A stretch of 64,000 nucleotides of DNA from the NCBI GenBank assembly GCA_009733775.1, contig WOGZ01000185.1, forward strand, positions 1 to 64,000. The letters are read 5' to 3'. This stretch comes from Alectoria sarmentosa. Taxonomy: Eukaryota > Ascomycota > Lecanoromycetes > Lecanorales > Parmeliaceae. The notes beneath the pieces are model-generated. The model worked only from the letters and a program-made list of their open reading frames with translations, did no database searches and was not told where the DNA came from. This document shows, one piece after another, positions 24,544 to 36,200 of this stretch. Both the position numbers and the translations under genes were made by a program. The stretch's first letter is position 1. Every line of letters starts with the position of its first letter.

Positions 24544-25859
24544 AATAACATTTATTTCATTTATTATATTTAAAATCATAAATTTATAAATGATATTAAT
24601 ATCGAGACAATTTATTCATTAAAATACGTTATCACTCGATTCATTTAAATGATAATTAATCTCTTTTTTAAACGTTAAGAATTTATTTTTACGTTTATTA
24701 TTCAGCGTTTCTCTCATCTTATCGCTTCAATTTTAAAATATATCATTATTATTAAATCTCAAAAAGACGTTATATTTGATTTTAATAATAAAATCATTTA
24801 AAAGTTCGTTAAATATTGCATTTATTGCAAAAAGCATTATTATATTAAAACGAAATACGATTAACTCTCTGATAAGAGTCGTTAAAATAATAACAATTTT
24901 AACGACGATGACGATAAAAGAAATAATAATAATAATAATAATAATGACGATAACGATAAGTTCAAAAATAAAAAAAACAACGATCGAAAAGATGATAAAT
25001 TTAATAACAAAAAACGTCATCGCAGAGATCGAAACTTTATCGAATCTTTTAATAATCAAAAAGAAATTATGATTGTTTTCACGATTGAAATAAATAATTT
25101 ATCATTTTCGCGATAAACGATAAATTATGTTTATTTTTAACATTTCACGTTTAATAAAAATTGTTTTATGTAATATCGCGTTTTCGATTTTAAATTAAAT
25201 AATATTCGCTTTATCAAAAATATTAAAAACGTTCACATTTTCATTAATATCAATAAAATACGCATTAACATCGTTATCGATAATCAAAAAAAAAGCTTAT
25301 TTTCACGAATATTTTTTTTATTTCAAATTTATTTTTGAATTTAATTTTTCAAAAATAATTAATACGCAATAATATTTTAATGAAATTTATGTAAAATAAT
25401 ATCGAATTTGATAATTATAATCTTATCGTTTAATTATAAAATAATAATCTTTATTATTTACGTTTATAAAAACCTAATCAAATTTTAATTATTTTTAAAT
25501 AATTATTAATGTTTATATTTATGCTTAAATAATATAATATCAAATTCGTTATGCTTTATATCATTTTTAAACATAAAAAACATTTTAATTTAATAAATAA
25601 CGTTATTTCTTCGTTAATTTATTTCGATTTTTTTTTTCGAATTTAAATCTCGATGCTATATCGCGCAAAATCAACGATTAAATCCTCGATTTATAATATG
25701 CTCGCATAAATGATTTAAAATATTAAAACGTTTATAAATTAATCAAATTGTTTAAAAACATCGATTTATTCAAAATTATCGTTAATAAAAAATCTTATAT
25801 TTTTTGCGTAATCAAAAAGACGTAAAGAGCGTTATATAAATTTCATATTCGTTTTAAAA

Positions 25860-26270
25860 AAAGATTTTTGAATTTAATTTATAACGATGTTTATGATCTC
25901 ATTATTTCTCGCGATCGTTTTAATGATAAATATTTTATTATTTTCATTAATGATTAAAATAAACGTTTTAAAATCAAAATTATCAAATATAAAAATGTTA
26001 TTATTAAACGTTTTCGAATTGATTATGATAACGAATACAAAAATTTTAATTTTGATATTTATTATATTAATCATAACATCACGTGAAAATTTATTTATTT
26101 TGAAAATTTCGAATAAAATAAAATCGTCGAATAATTTAATTAAACGCTTTTTAATATTATTAATATTATCATTAAAGACATTACTAGTAATTTTAATTAA
26201 AAATATTAATCAAAATTTATATTAATCGTTAATTATCTTTATAATCGAAATCTTATATAATCGTATAAAT
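25860..26270 (+). pseudogene. Copia integrase remnant (F) with an internal deletion
   Basis: The frame reads LIYNDVYDLIISRD, then YFIIFINDNK-like residues, then FRIDYDNEYKNFNFDIYYIN, FNTLFNIINIIIK-like residues and LIVNYLYNR (stops ignored). These match HTDVWGP, YF.TF.DD, FRTD.G.EY, E..NRTL..., and A..YL.NR of copia integrases. Compared with E0 (10250-10690), F has lost about 51 bp between the first and second catalytic blocks, a loss in multiples of three. Confidence 0.8.
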
Positions 26271-27294
26271 TTATTTCGTATCAAGCTCACACGAATTATA
26301 AATTTCGTTTAAATTATATACGTTATATTGAAAGTTCAAACTTTATTATTTTATATAAATTCGTTATTAATTGAAAAAAAAATCAAAAGCGCGCTATTAA
26401 AAAAGTTTTTATTAATTACGAAAATGATCATATTTATTATATATTGTTATCAAATGATAACATTATTCGATTTTTCAAAATCATTTAAGATTTGAAAAAG
26501 AATAATTTTTTATTTAATTCACAATTATCAATTGATTTAATTATAAAAAAAATGATTCGGCGTTTATAACGCTTTTCATCGTTGAAGATTAATTATTTAT
26601 AAACGAAATAAACGTTAATAAACTTATTTAATCGTTTAAATTTAAACTTTTTACAATTAAGCTCTCAAATTCCTTTAAAATTAATATATTAATTTTCAAT
26701 TCGTCGTCGTCATTAACATTTATTTTTCAAAATGATATATCAAATAATGCGTCGTGGCTTTATTCAAATCATCTTTATTTTATATCGCGCGATCTTTTAT
26801 CAAATCTTATTCAATTTTATACGATAATTATTCAAATTATTATCGCAATGAAATCGTACGAGTCGAAAATTTATAAAAAAATTATTATTAATAATTCATA
26901 TCAAAAGCAATGAAAAGATGACATAATCGATAAAAATGATTTTTTATTGAAAAATAAGATTTAAAAACTTATCGATTTATTTAAAAAGCGCATTATTTTT
27001 TATAATAAATAAATTTATATTATCAAGCGCGGAGCTCGCGACGAAGTTATTTATTTTAAAATTTATTAAATAATTCGTGATTTCGAATAACGAGAAGACT
27101 TAAATTTCAATGAAATTTTCATTTTAATAATTAAATTTATGTTTTATAAGACGATCTTCGTTTTAATCGTCGTCGAAAATTAAGAATTAAAATAAATGAA
27201 CGTTAAAATCGTTTTTTTTTACGATAACGTTAAAAAAGAGATTTACGTGAAATAATTCATTAAATATGTTTTAAAAAAATATCTCAATAAAATC

Positions 27295-27603
27295 TATAAA
27301 CTTAATAAGACCCTTTATAATTTAAAACAATTTTTTCGAATTTGATATAACATTTTTATCGAATATATGAAAAAAATCGATCTCATTTTCATTGATATCG
27401 ATTTTAACGTCTTTATTAATTTAAACATTAATATTATTATCACTCTTTATATAAACGATATCTTTATCATTAATTCATTTCGATTTAAAATTCAACGAAT
27501 AAAGAACGCTTTTAATGTCAAATTCAAAATAAACAATCTCAATTTTTATAATTATTATTTGAAAATGACAATAATTCGCGATCGTGTTAATCGAATCTTA
27601 TAA
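27295..27603 (+). pseudogene. Copia reverse transcriptase remnant (F)
   Basis: The frame opens with LNKTLYNLKQFFRI (from LNKALYGLKQSPRIW; the Trp is a stop). It continues with YMKKIDLIFIDIDFNVFINL and a TLYINDIFII catalytic box, then RIKNAFNVKFKINNLNFYNY and LKMTIIRDRVNRIL. It is open from 27367 to 27603. The box is YIND where active enzymes have YVDD, so the first catalytic Asp is lost. Confidence 0.9.
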
Positions 27604-28179
27604 TTAAAACAATTCGTTTATATCGAATATTTCTTTTATATTTATAAAATGTGAAAAATCAAAATAAAATTCATTTTAATAAAGATCAATTTACGATCGA
27701 CATTTATCGAAAAAAAATACATAATTTTCAAAAAACTTTTTCAAACTTATCAATTAATTATGAGATTTTTTATATACATTATATTTGATATCAAATTAAA
27801 CATTATCTTCGTTATTTCAATAATCTTTCGATACATTTTTAATTTTATCAAAACTCATTATGTCGTTATCAAGCGCATCTTTCGTTATTTAAAAAAAATT
27901 ATCAATTAATATCTCATTTACAAAAATACGTTATAAAAATTCATCGATTATATTAATTTCGATTGAATTGACGATTATGATATTCGCAAATCAATTTCAA
28001 ATTACGTTTTTAATTTGAAAAATGAGATTATCAATTAATTATTTAAACGACAATTTATAATCGCATTATTTATTTATGAAATTAAATATATCAATCAAAC
28101 GCAATTCATTAAAAAAATCATTTAATTAAGAGATTTTTTAAATCAAATCCGTTTCAATGAGACGTTTTAAACGATTATT

Positions 28180-28412
28180 ATTTATAACGATAATCAAAAC
28201 GCAATTGCGCTCGTTAAAAACTCTCAACATTATAATCATATTAAATATATCGATATTCAACATTTTTAAATGCGCGATCAAATTATTGATGATAATATCG
28301 ATTTACAATACGTGCTCATCGATAAGTAAATCGTCAACGATCTTATTAAGACTCTTTATAAAAACAAATTCGAATTATTTCGCAAACTTATTAACCTCGA
28401 ATCACGCCCTTA
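28180..28412 (+). pseudogene. Copia RNase H remnant (F)
   Basis: The frame from 28180 reads DNQNAIALVKNSQHYNHIKY, IDIQHF, a stop, MRDQIIDDNIDLQYVLIDK, a stop, IVNDLIKTLYKNKFELFRKL and INLESRP. These align end to end with the copia RNase H C-terminus (KHIDI.YH, REQV..GT..LQY.PTDKQ.AD.LTKPL...KFE.FR..LGL). Both internal stops stand at expected Gln or similar codons. Confidence 0.9.
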
Positions 28413-29404
28413 AAATAAATAAAATTTAAAACATCGTTTAAAAATGAATAAATTATTTCTTTTTTTATTTCTGTGAGAGTTTTTTCGTTTAATTAATTCT
28501 CACATTACGAATAATCGATCGAATTTATTCGTAGAATTTCAAATATTAATTTTGACGTGTTATACGCAAAAACTTTTATTTATCAAAACTCAATTTGAAA
28601 TTAATTTATTATTATTGCACGTATAATTATTAAATTTATAAACCTTTATTCAAAAAGCTCATATTTATATACTTTCAAAATTTGAAATCTGCGTTATTAT
28701 TAAAAAGGTCGTTATCGTCGATTTTCATCATATATCTTAAATTTCTTTTCAAGGTCATCATATTTATATCTCTTGATGTCTTTTAAGATCATTATATTCA
28801 TTTTCTTAAACGTTAATGTCGTTATCATTATCATCATTATTAATATATCGATCGCAATCTATATGTATTTTATCGATCATTATTATTAAATATTAATTTC
28901 CTAAAACGATTCTCATAAATCTTACAATCGATCGCATATATACATATATATATACAATTCGAAATATTTCATTTAATCGGAAAATTTACCCTCACATATA
29001 TTCATCGATCGTGTGTCACTCGATTTTTAATGTGCATTAAATGATCTGCAAATAAATTTGTCAAAAAACGATTTTTCGTCAAAAAGTGAAATTTTTTATA
29101 TAAAATACCGTGACGAATATGTTCAAAAGGACATAATCGTTTTCAAAAAAAAATCGATTTTCTTTTTCGAATTTTCACTATTTCTATTCAGTTTTGAACA
29201 TCGCGAGTTTTGAATCTCATATTTCAAATCTGAGTGATTATAAGGCCTTTTCGATTACTTTTTCGAATTTTTCGACTTTTCGACTTTCACTCTTTTTATC
29301 TAACGTTCAAATCACATAACATCTCAAATGAGAGAAATAAGAGAAGTGTTCAAACACGATGTTTTCTATTTGTTAATTCGAGCTACAATGCGATTATGTG
29401 AAAA

Positions 29405-29541
29405 TATTAAAATGTGTTAATTATTTGAATTATGAAAGATTTATCGAGGCAAGAAAGGTTTATCGAGACTTGACACATTTTATATCTAGATGCTTTATTG
29501 CAAACTACTTAATCAATCAAGTGTTTCACTTACTTTTAACA
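29405..29541 (+). repeat. F 3' LTR
   Basis: 137 bp, starting TATTAAAATGTG (from TGTTGAAATGTG by two G-to-A changes) and ending CTTTTAACA. It carries two GAAAGRTTTATCGAG direct repeats where the 5' LTR has one. It is followed by the duplication GTTTT. Confidence 0.85.
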
Positions 29542-29659
29542 GTTTTTGATAATGTTAATATAAAGTTTATATTTTAAATTTTATTTGATTCGCTTTTTTT
29601 TTGGCGATATCGATTATTATCGTGAATTCGTTTAATAAAATGTTTTTAAAAATGATAAA
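29542..29659 (-). mobile_element. E0 copia element, short fragment 3 of 4
   Basis: About 118 bp that reverse-complements to F 13860-13980 (shared CGATATCGYCAAAAAAAA on the F strand). It joins E0 fragment 2 across F, and fragment 4 across the TIR element, whose empty site GATAAATATAACG is seen in F at 13856-13868 (reverse strand). Confidence 0.8.
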
Positions 29660-30678
29660 TACTATTATATCTATCTCGTGAATCTTATATCGAATAAATA
29701 TCGACTATATATCGACTGAAAATCGAATGAGCAGCGAATAGACAACGGTTAAATAGTAATTGCGCATTGATTACTCAATTACTGAAAATCGAATAACAGT
29801 TTTAATAAAAAATGATGAATTTTTATTCGATTTTCAGCGATTGAGCAGCCGATGCGCAACTGCTATTTATTCGATATTTATTCGATATTTATTCGATATT
29901 CATTCGATGCTCATTCGTTATTTATTCGATTTTCAAATTCAATGAAAATTTTCAAAGATAATATATTAATAAGAGAGATTATCTCGCTCGTTAGTATTGC
30001 GTTATAATTTAATTAAAGAAATTGATCTTCCGCGCATTATTAGGGATTTCATAATAACTCTTATGATAGGTTAAGATCTAATATATGACTTTATAATTTA
30101 AATGAATATAATCATATGATTGCGATAAATACGGTCATGATTGTGTGACTGCGATGAATACGGTTATGGTTATATGGCTGCGGTGCGTACGGTCATGGGT
30201 ATGTGGATGCAGTGAATACGGTCATGATCATATGAAGGCAGTGGGTACGGTCATAACCATGTGGATACAGTGAGTACGATCATGGTCATATGATTGCAAT
30301 GAATACGGCCATGATAATGTGGATGCAGTGGGTACGGTCATGACCATGTGGATGCAGTGGGTACGGCCATGACCATGTGGATGCAGTGGATACGGCAATG
30401 GCAGTAGATGCAATGGGTACGGCCATGGTCATATGGATGCAGTGGGTACGGCCATGATAATGTGATTGCGATGACTTATGGGTATGTGATGCTCCTTCCT
30501 AAATGGTAACGGTTTGACGATGATTTGACAACCGCTGAACAGCCGTTTGAAAACCTCTTAAAGATGTACAGCGACTTTTCAACCATCGTATATCTAATGA
30601 AAAACCACCATCGAATGAACATCGAATGAATATCGAATATATATCGAATGTTAAACTTGTGTGACGGTCAACTTAATA
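29660..30678 (-). mobile_element. TIR element copy 1 (TA target), partly mutated
   Basis: About 1.02 kb, in inverted orientation to the copy at 59634-60481. The ends are TACTATTATATC and CAACTTAATA. Comparison with the uninterrupted copia sequence shows that exactly one TA was duplicated. The subterminal parts hold many short ATTCGAT/ATCGAAT words, the mutated form of ATCCGAT/ATCGGAT in copy 2. The core is the minisatellite at 30115-30480. No transposase is encoded, so it is non-autonomous. TA targeting suggests the Tc1/mariner/pogo group, by inference only. Confidence 0.8.
30115..30480 (-). repeat. GC-richer minisatellite in TIR copy 1
   Basis: Tandem units of about 30 bp built on GGTACGGCCATGACCATGTG and following GATGCAGT, with variants such as GAATACGGTCATG. 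CpG and CpA are less depleted here than in the flanks. It is homologous, in reverse complement, to 59855-60200. Confidence 0.85.
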
Positions 30679-32181
30679 TAACGAAAATCTTATTTTATTT
30701 TATTTGATAAATTTGATGAGACGTTGCGACGTAAAAAATTATCGCATCTTTCGAAATTATATTTGAAGATTTTCGAATTTTTCAAGCTTTTTAATATAAA
30801 GCGAAAAATCGTTATTAAATTTTACGTTAACGATTTTTTTGAACATTTTAATAATAATTTCAAAAAAAAATTCGTTATTAATTGATTTAAAAAAAGATTC
30901 GCGAATAAAATTATGGAGAGTTATAATATTATCAAATAAATAAATAAATATATAATCGCATTTTTTGTTTTTCGAATACGTTTTAAATTAACGATAAACT
31001 TTATTTAATATCTGATTATAAAAAAGAAAATCGCGTTCGAAAATACGTTTTATTAATCGAGCTCTTTTGAATTAAACTCGATTTTTTTTCTAAAAAATGT
31101 TTAAAAATATAAAAAACGTGAAGGTGCGAAAACGTTTAAATTTATTTTGATTTATAAAAAAAGAATATTTAAAGCGTTTAAATTTATCTCGATAAAAAAT
31201 GTGATTGATGAATGTGATTGAATTTTTTGATGATTCAAAATCAAAAGAAATATTTAAGAGTTTTTTATATTCTTTTTTAATCACAGTTAATATTAAAATT
31301 GTTAATATAATAACGATCGTTAATATAACAACGATTGTTAATATAATAAAAGTCGTGTTTTATAATGAGATGCTCATTGTTATAAGCGATTCGTTATCAT
31401 TATTAACTTAAATTTAATGTTTCGTCAAAAACAATTTAATAATTAATGTTATAATAATAATCGTGAAGCAAAATTTATAACGTATTTGCAATCTCTTTTT
31501 ATTTATCATAAATTTTATAAACAGCGAAATGATATTATTTAATAACGATTAATCGATTAATGAAAATAACGCGCGTTTAATCAATTTCAATTTCAATCTT
31601 TTTATTTTTTAAATAAAAAATTATGATTATTTATAAAATTAAACGATTTTTTAAAAGTTATTCGATTATTGCGTTATAAATATAACTCATCGTTTAAGAA
31701 TTAAAATTGATAAATAATTAATCGTAATCTTTTAAGCGAAAATTGCTTTTATAACAATTGCAATCAACGTTTCACGATTTATTATCTACGATTATCATAT
31801 AAATAAATTGTTGAATTGAATCAAATATATGTTCAAAGCACGATTTATTAATAAAAATAATCACATATGATGAATAAATTTAAAAAGGTTATTGCGCAAA
31901 ATGAATGATTGTTTTATCATTAGATTTTGATATTACGATTCAGTTTTTAAAGAACTTTCTTTATACACTTGATTAATAAATTATTTGATTTATGAATAAT
32001 AAATAAATAATATTAAACGAATGTTCGCGATTTCGAGCTCATAATTTGTTGAAAATAGAAGAAAAATTTAATTAATTAAATAGTTGCAATAAAGCATTTT
32101 AGATATAAAATATGTTAAATCTCGATAAACCTTTCCTATTTCGATAAAACTTTCATATTTAATAGTTAACACATTTCAACA
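30679..32181 (-). mobile_element. E0 copia element, 5' portion (fragment 4 of 4)
   Basis: Contains the minus-strand 5' LTR (32047-32181), the primer site (32031-32046, AATTATGAGCTCGAAA on the minus strand), the leader (31520-32030) and the gag region (30679-31500). It aligns with F 12409-13860. The gag frame could not be resolved, as in F. Confidence 0.82.
32047..32181 (-). repeat. E0 5' LTR
   Basis: 135 bp, TGTTGAAAATAG...CATTTCAACA on the plus strand. It matches the F LTRs, with two copies of the AAAGGTTTATCGAG repeat. The partner 3' LTR is not in the window. Confidence 0.85.
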
Positions 32182-33220
32182 AAAATCATTTCAAAAAATA
32201 TCGAATGAATTTTGAAAATCGTTATAAATTAAATCGTTTTGTTATTTTTCAAAAATAATGTGTCGTTTATATAATTCGCACGCATCATCGAGAGATGAAA
32301 TGAAAAAATTCATTTTAACGCACATTTTGATTTATTTTTTGAAATTTTAAACGTTTAAATGATTATAATATGCGTGTTATATGCGGAAAATTATTTCATT
32401 AATTTCAAATTTCGATAAGGACTTTAAAAATTCTTAATTGTCAAAAATAGATTTAATTAAAAATTTATCATAAATGAGAATTTCTTTATTAACGATTGTT
32501 AAGATTAAAAAGATTTTTTCTTAAATATCGAATATATATAAACGATTTTAAATACATTTAAAAAAGAAACGTTATTTTTCGACGATAATATCGTCGAATA
32601 TAAAAGTTTAAAAAACCTTATTTTTTTAATTGTTTTTTAAAAATGAGATTAAAATCACAATTAAATATAAATTAAACGTCTCGAAGAGTTAAAATGCGTT
32701 TAATATCATTTATTTCATTTTCAAATTCGATGTTTTCGAAATCGATAATTATGCGATTATCGATAAAATTGTTTATAAAACGTGAAAATTAAAAAGATTT
32801 AAAGATTTTAAAAATCGAAAAAATGTAAATTATATGTTAAATATAAACATAATCTCGAAATTAAAAAAAAAAATATTGTTATTACAATAAATAAAGCGAT
32901 AATTTGCGCTTTATCGATAACTTTAAACTTAAAAGTTTTATAAATCTTTTTATTTAAAACGTTAAAATTTATAATAAGTTTAAAAGTCGATTTAGGAATA
33001 ATAAAAGTAATAAAAGTAATATAAACAATAAAATAATAAACGATTTTTGATTACATAATCGTCATAATTAAGTTAACATTATTAAATTAAACTTCAATTT
33101 TTCAGCGAATTTAAATTCGAAATTTTCTTTTTCTCAATTACATCTTTTACGATTTTCACAATTACGATCATTATAATTATTACGATCATCGCGATTTTCG
33201 CGATCTCTTTGATTTATATC
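32182..33220 (-). mobile_element. G: copia remnant, integrase-proximal part
   Basis: Reverse-strand copia sequence homologous to E1 5390-6490, the part between gag and integrase. It starts exactly where the E0 LTR ends, so E0 inserted into G, and it breaks at 33220 where D begins. No protease or pre-integrase motif could be read with confidence. Confidence 0.75.
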
Positions 33221-36200
33221 CCTCAAGGTGCCTTAAAGTCGACGATAACGAAAGATATTTAAAAGCATCGATGACTGCGTTTTACTATTAATGTATTTAT
33301 AATTATGTACGATGTCTTATCGTGAAATGATTAAAAATTCAATATTTGATAATGTCTTTTTTAAAATTACGGCGTTTTTTCAACGAATAATCAAAAGCAA
33401 ACGAGTCGAATATTCTCAAAAAAATCAAATAATCGCAATAACAAAATGAAAATTTCGATTAATATCGTTTGTCGACGCAAAATTATTATCTTTTTCACGA
33501 TTTTATTTGCTCGAATTTTTATTATTTATTAAAAAAACGCGTAACGCGTAATTTTAACACGCTCGCGTTTTTTTATTAAATAAAAAAATAAAAAAATCGA
33601 ATTTTATTGAAAATTTAATTCGAAAATAATAAGATTAAAAGATTTTAAAGATAAAAGATCTCAATAAAAGAAAATTTACGAAAACTTTTACATTTTATAA
33701 ATAAATATATTATATAAATAAAAATATTATCGATTTAATATCTTATAATAAAAGCTTTTAAATTTCAAATTGAAATAATTAATGCATTAAATCTCGTTTT
33801 TAATTTAATTAATAAACGAATTTTCGAAAATTAACGAGATGACGTAAGCGAGAATAATATATTATCAAATATTAATATATTAATAAATAAATTATAATTT
33901 GATCTTAAAATAATAAATGAAATCTTTGTAAAAATTAAAAAGAATTCTTTTCAAAAAAAGAGCTTCGATGATATACGCCTTTAAATTTCTTTAAATTAAA
34001 TAATTAAATCGTTAACGTTTCAAATATAAAAGAAAAAAAAGAGATTAAATAAATTAAAAAAATAAGAAAAAAATAAGAAAAAAATATAAAAACAGACGAA
34101 AATAACGATTTCAAAAAAAATGATATTGAATTATCAACGTCGTGTCGTTGATATAAAAAAATGTATTAATTCGAGAATTATTTTATAAATGCCTTTTCAA
34201 GCGAGCCTTTTAAAAAACTTAAAATGTTTTCGTTCTTTATATTTACAATATCAAAAAAGAAACGCGAAAAAAAAGAGATAAAAGCAATTTATAAATCTTT
34301 TTTTTGAAAAAACATAAAAAGAGAGCGATATTCGAATTTGTGTTTACGTTTATATCGAAATTAAAATCGAATATTGTTTTCGAGAAATTATCGAATATTT
34401 CTTATTCAAAAAAATAATCAAAAAATATTTTTAAAAATGTTTCGAACATTCTTAAAGTTATTATCTCGTCGTTATTTTTTTTTTAAATGTCGTTAATATC
34501 AAAAAACATTGAATTAATAATACGATCGCGTATTTTTATAATCGTCGCGAGATAAATATCGAAACAATAACACATTGCGTTAAAATCGAATAAATAAAAA
34601 AAGGTTTCGAAATTTATAAATAAAATTTCGAAATTTATATTAATTCGAAAATAAGAAAAGTTGAGCGAAACGAAACTCGATAAAGATTTTAAATATTCGA
34701 ACGAAAAGTGATTATATATTTTGATGTCGATAACGATTAAAGACGTTATTATTTCGATTATTTACGAAATCATAAACGCAATAATTAACGATTAAATATT
34801 AATAAACGAAACATTCGACGAATATTTCAATCACGATAAAAAAAATTAATTTATATATTGCGATTCGCGAAAAATAATGAATTTAAAAACGAATAAGGTT
34901 TTTATAATTTAAAAAAAAAATTAACGTGTATCACACGTCGAGATTTTATATATTTATTATTTATCATATTAATTCGATTTTATTTAAAAATAAACGATCG
35001 AAAATGATAAAATAAATTACATTTATTTTCATGTTTATAGAACATAAATTTTGATTAAATTATTTATATTATAAATTTATTATGAGATCGAAATTCGTGA
35101 TAATTTTTAAAAGAAATTCGAATGCTTATAAATTTATAATATTCATTAAAAAAACAAATGCGAATTTTAAAAAACCCTTTAATTTACGATTTATAATGAT
35201 TAATTAAGATGATCGTTATAACTTTTATTTTAAAAATAATTTAATTCGATATTGCGAGCAAATTTCGACAATACGTTTATCGAAAAAACGTTTTTATTTT
35301 AACGTGCTTTTAAAAAACCGATCATTTTAAATCGCGAAAATGAAAAAGTTTTTTATTTTGTATTTAAATCACGATAATATAAACTTATGCGAACTCATTT
35401 ATTTTTAATCGATGATATCATAACAAATTAAAGTATTATAAATAAAATTATTATTATATTATTGAACGTTCGTTTTGTGTTAAAATTGAATCGATTTAAA
35501 TATATATATGATATGTTTTAACGTTATAAAATAAACATTTTATTTATATAAAAATTCGAAATCATTAAAAAAATGTAATTTTTTTTTAAAAAACATTTTC
35601 GTTAATATTAATCGTTATTTATTACGTTGATAATTCGAATCGAAATAATGTAAAACGTAATGCGACGATAATTGTTAATAATAAAACGATAATATGATAA
35701 TTTAATAACGATATTGATTATGAAATCTTTTATAACGAAAACGAACGTTTATTAATTTATAAAATAATATGCCGCGATTATTAAATTATGATAATAAATG
35801 TTTACGTTTCGACGAAGAATAAAAAAGAATTATTTTAATTAAGAATGATTAATGATAAATTACGAGCTTTTTCATTATTCGAATTATGCGATATAATAAA
35901 AAGAGATTAAAACATGAATTTAAAAATCATAAATAAGATTATTAAAAATGATGAAATTATATAAATTTAAAGAATAAAATTTGCGAAACTTTTAAAAAAC
36001 CTCGAAAAAAAATTTATAATCTTATCAATAAATAACGATTTCGACATTCGAAAGATAAATCGTTTATTTTTTTCATCGAAAGATTTAAATATATCGTGTC
36101 TCGAATCGATAGAATTTACGTTTAAAATAATTAATTTGATATTTTAAAAGAATGAAACATTGAATTAAATAATTTATTAACGAATTATAAAATGATAACG

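Larger units (their letters stand above)
24544..29541 (+). mobile_element. F copia element, 3' portion (pol and 3' LTR)
   Basis: Continuation of F after gypsy-3. It holds the end of gag/protease (an ATA/TAA-rich microsatellite lies at 24920-24945, mirrored in E0 at 11605-11640), integrase, reverse transcriptase, RNase H, a 3' non-coding region of about 950 bp and the 3' LTR. The non-coding part (28960-29250) matches that of the other copia elements. Confidence 0.88.

Noticed and set aside
30115..30480. CRISPR-like array
   Set aside because: Units are contiguous with no unique spacers, and the setting is fungal. It is a minisatellite.
29660..30678. CACTA-type transposon, from the TACTA ends
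   Set aside because: CACTA elements duplicate 2-3 bp next to CACTA. Empty-site comparison shows that the first TA is the target duplication, so the element proper starts CTA.
35410..35440. LFLIDDII as a reverse transcriptase catalytic box in D
   Set aside because: No other RT block could be found around it in the same frame, and DD pairs are common in this composition.
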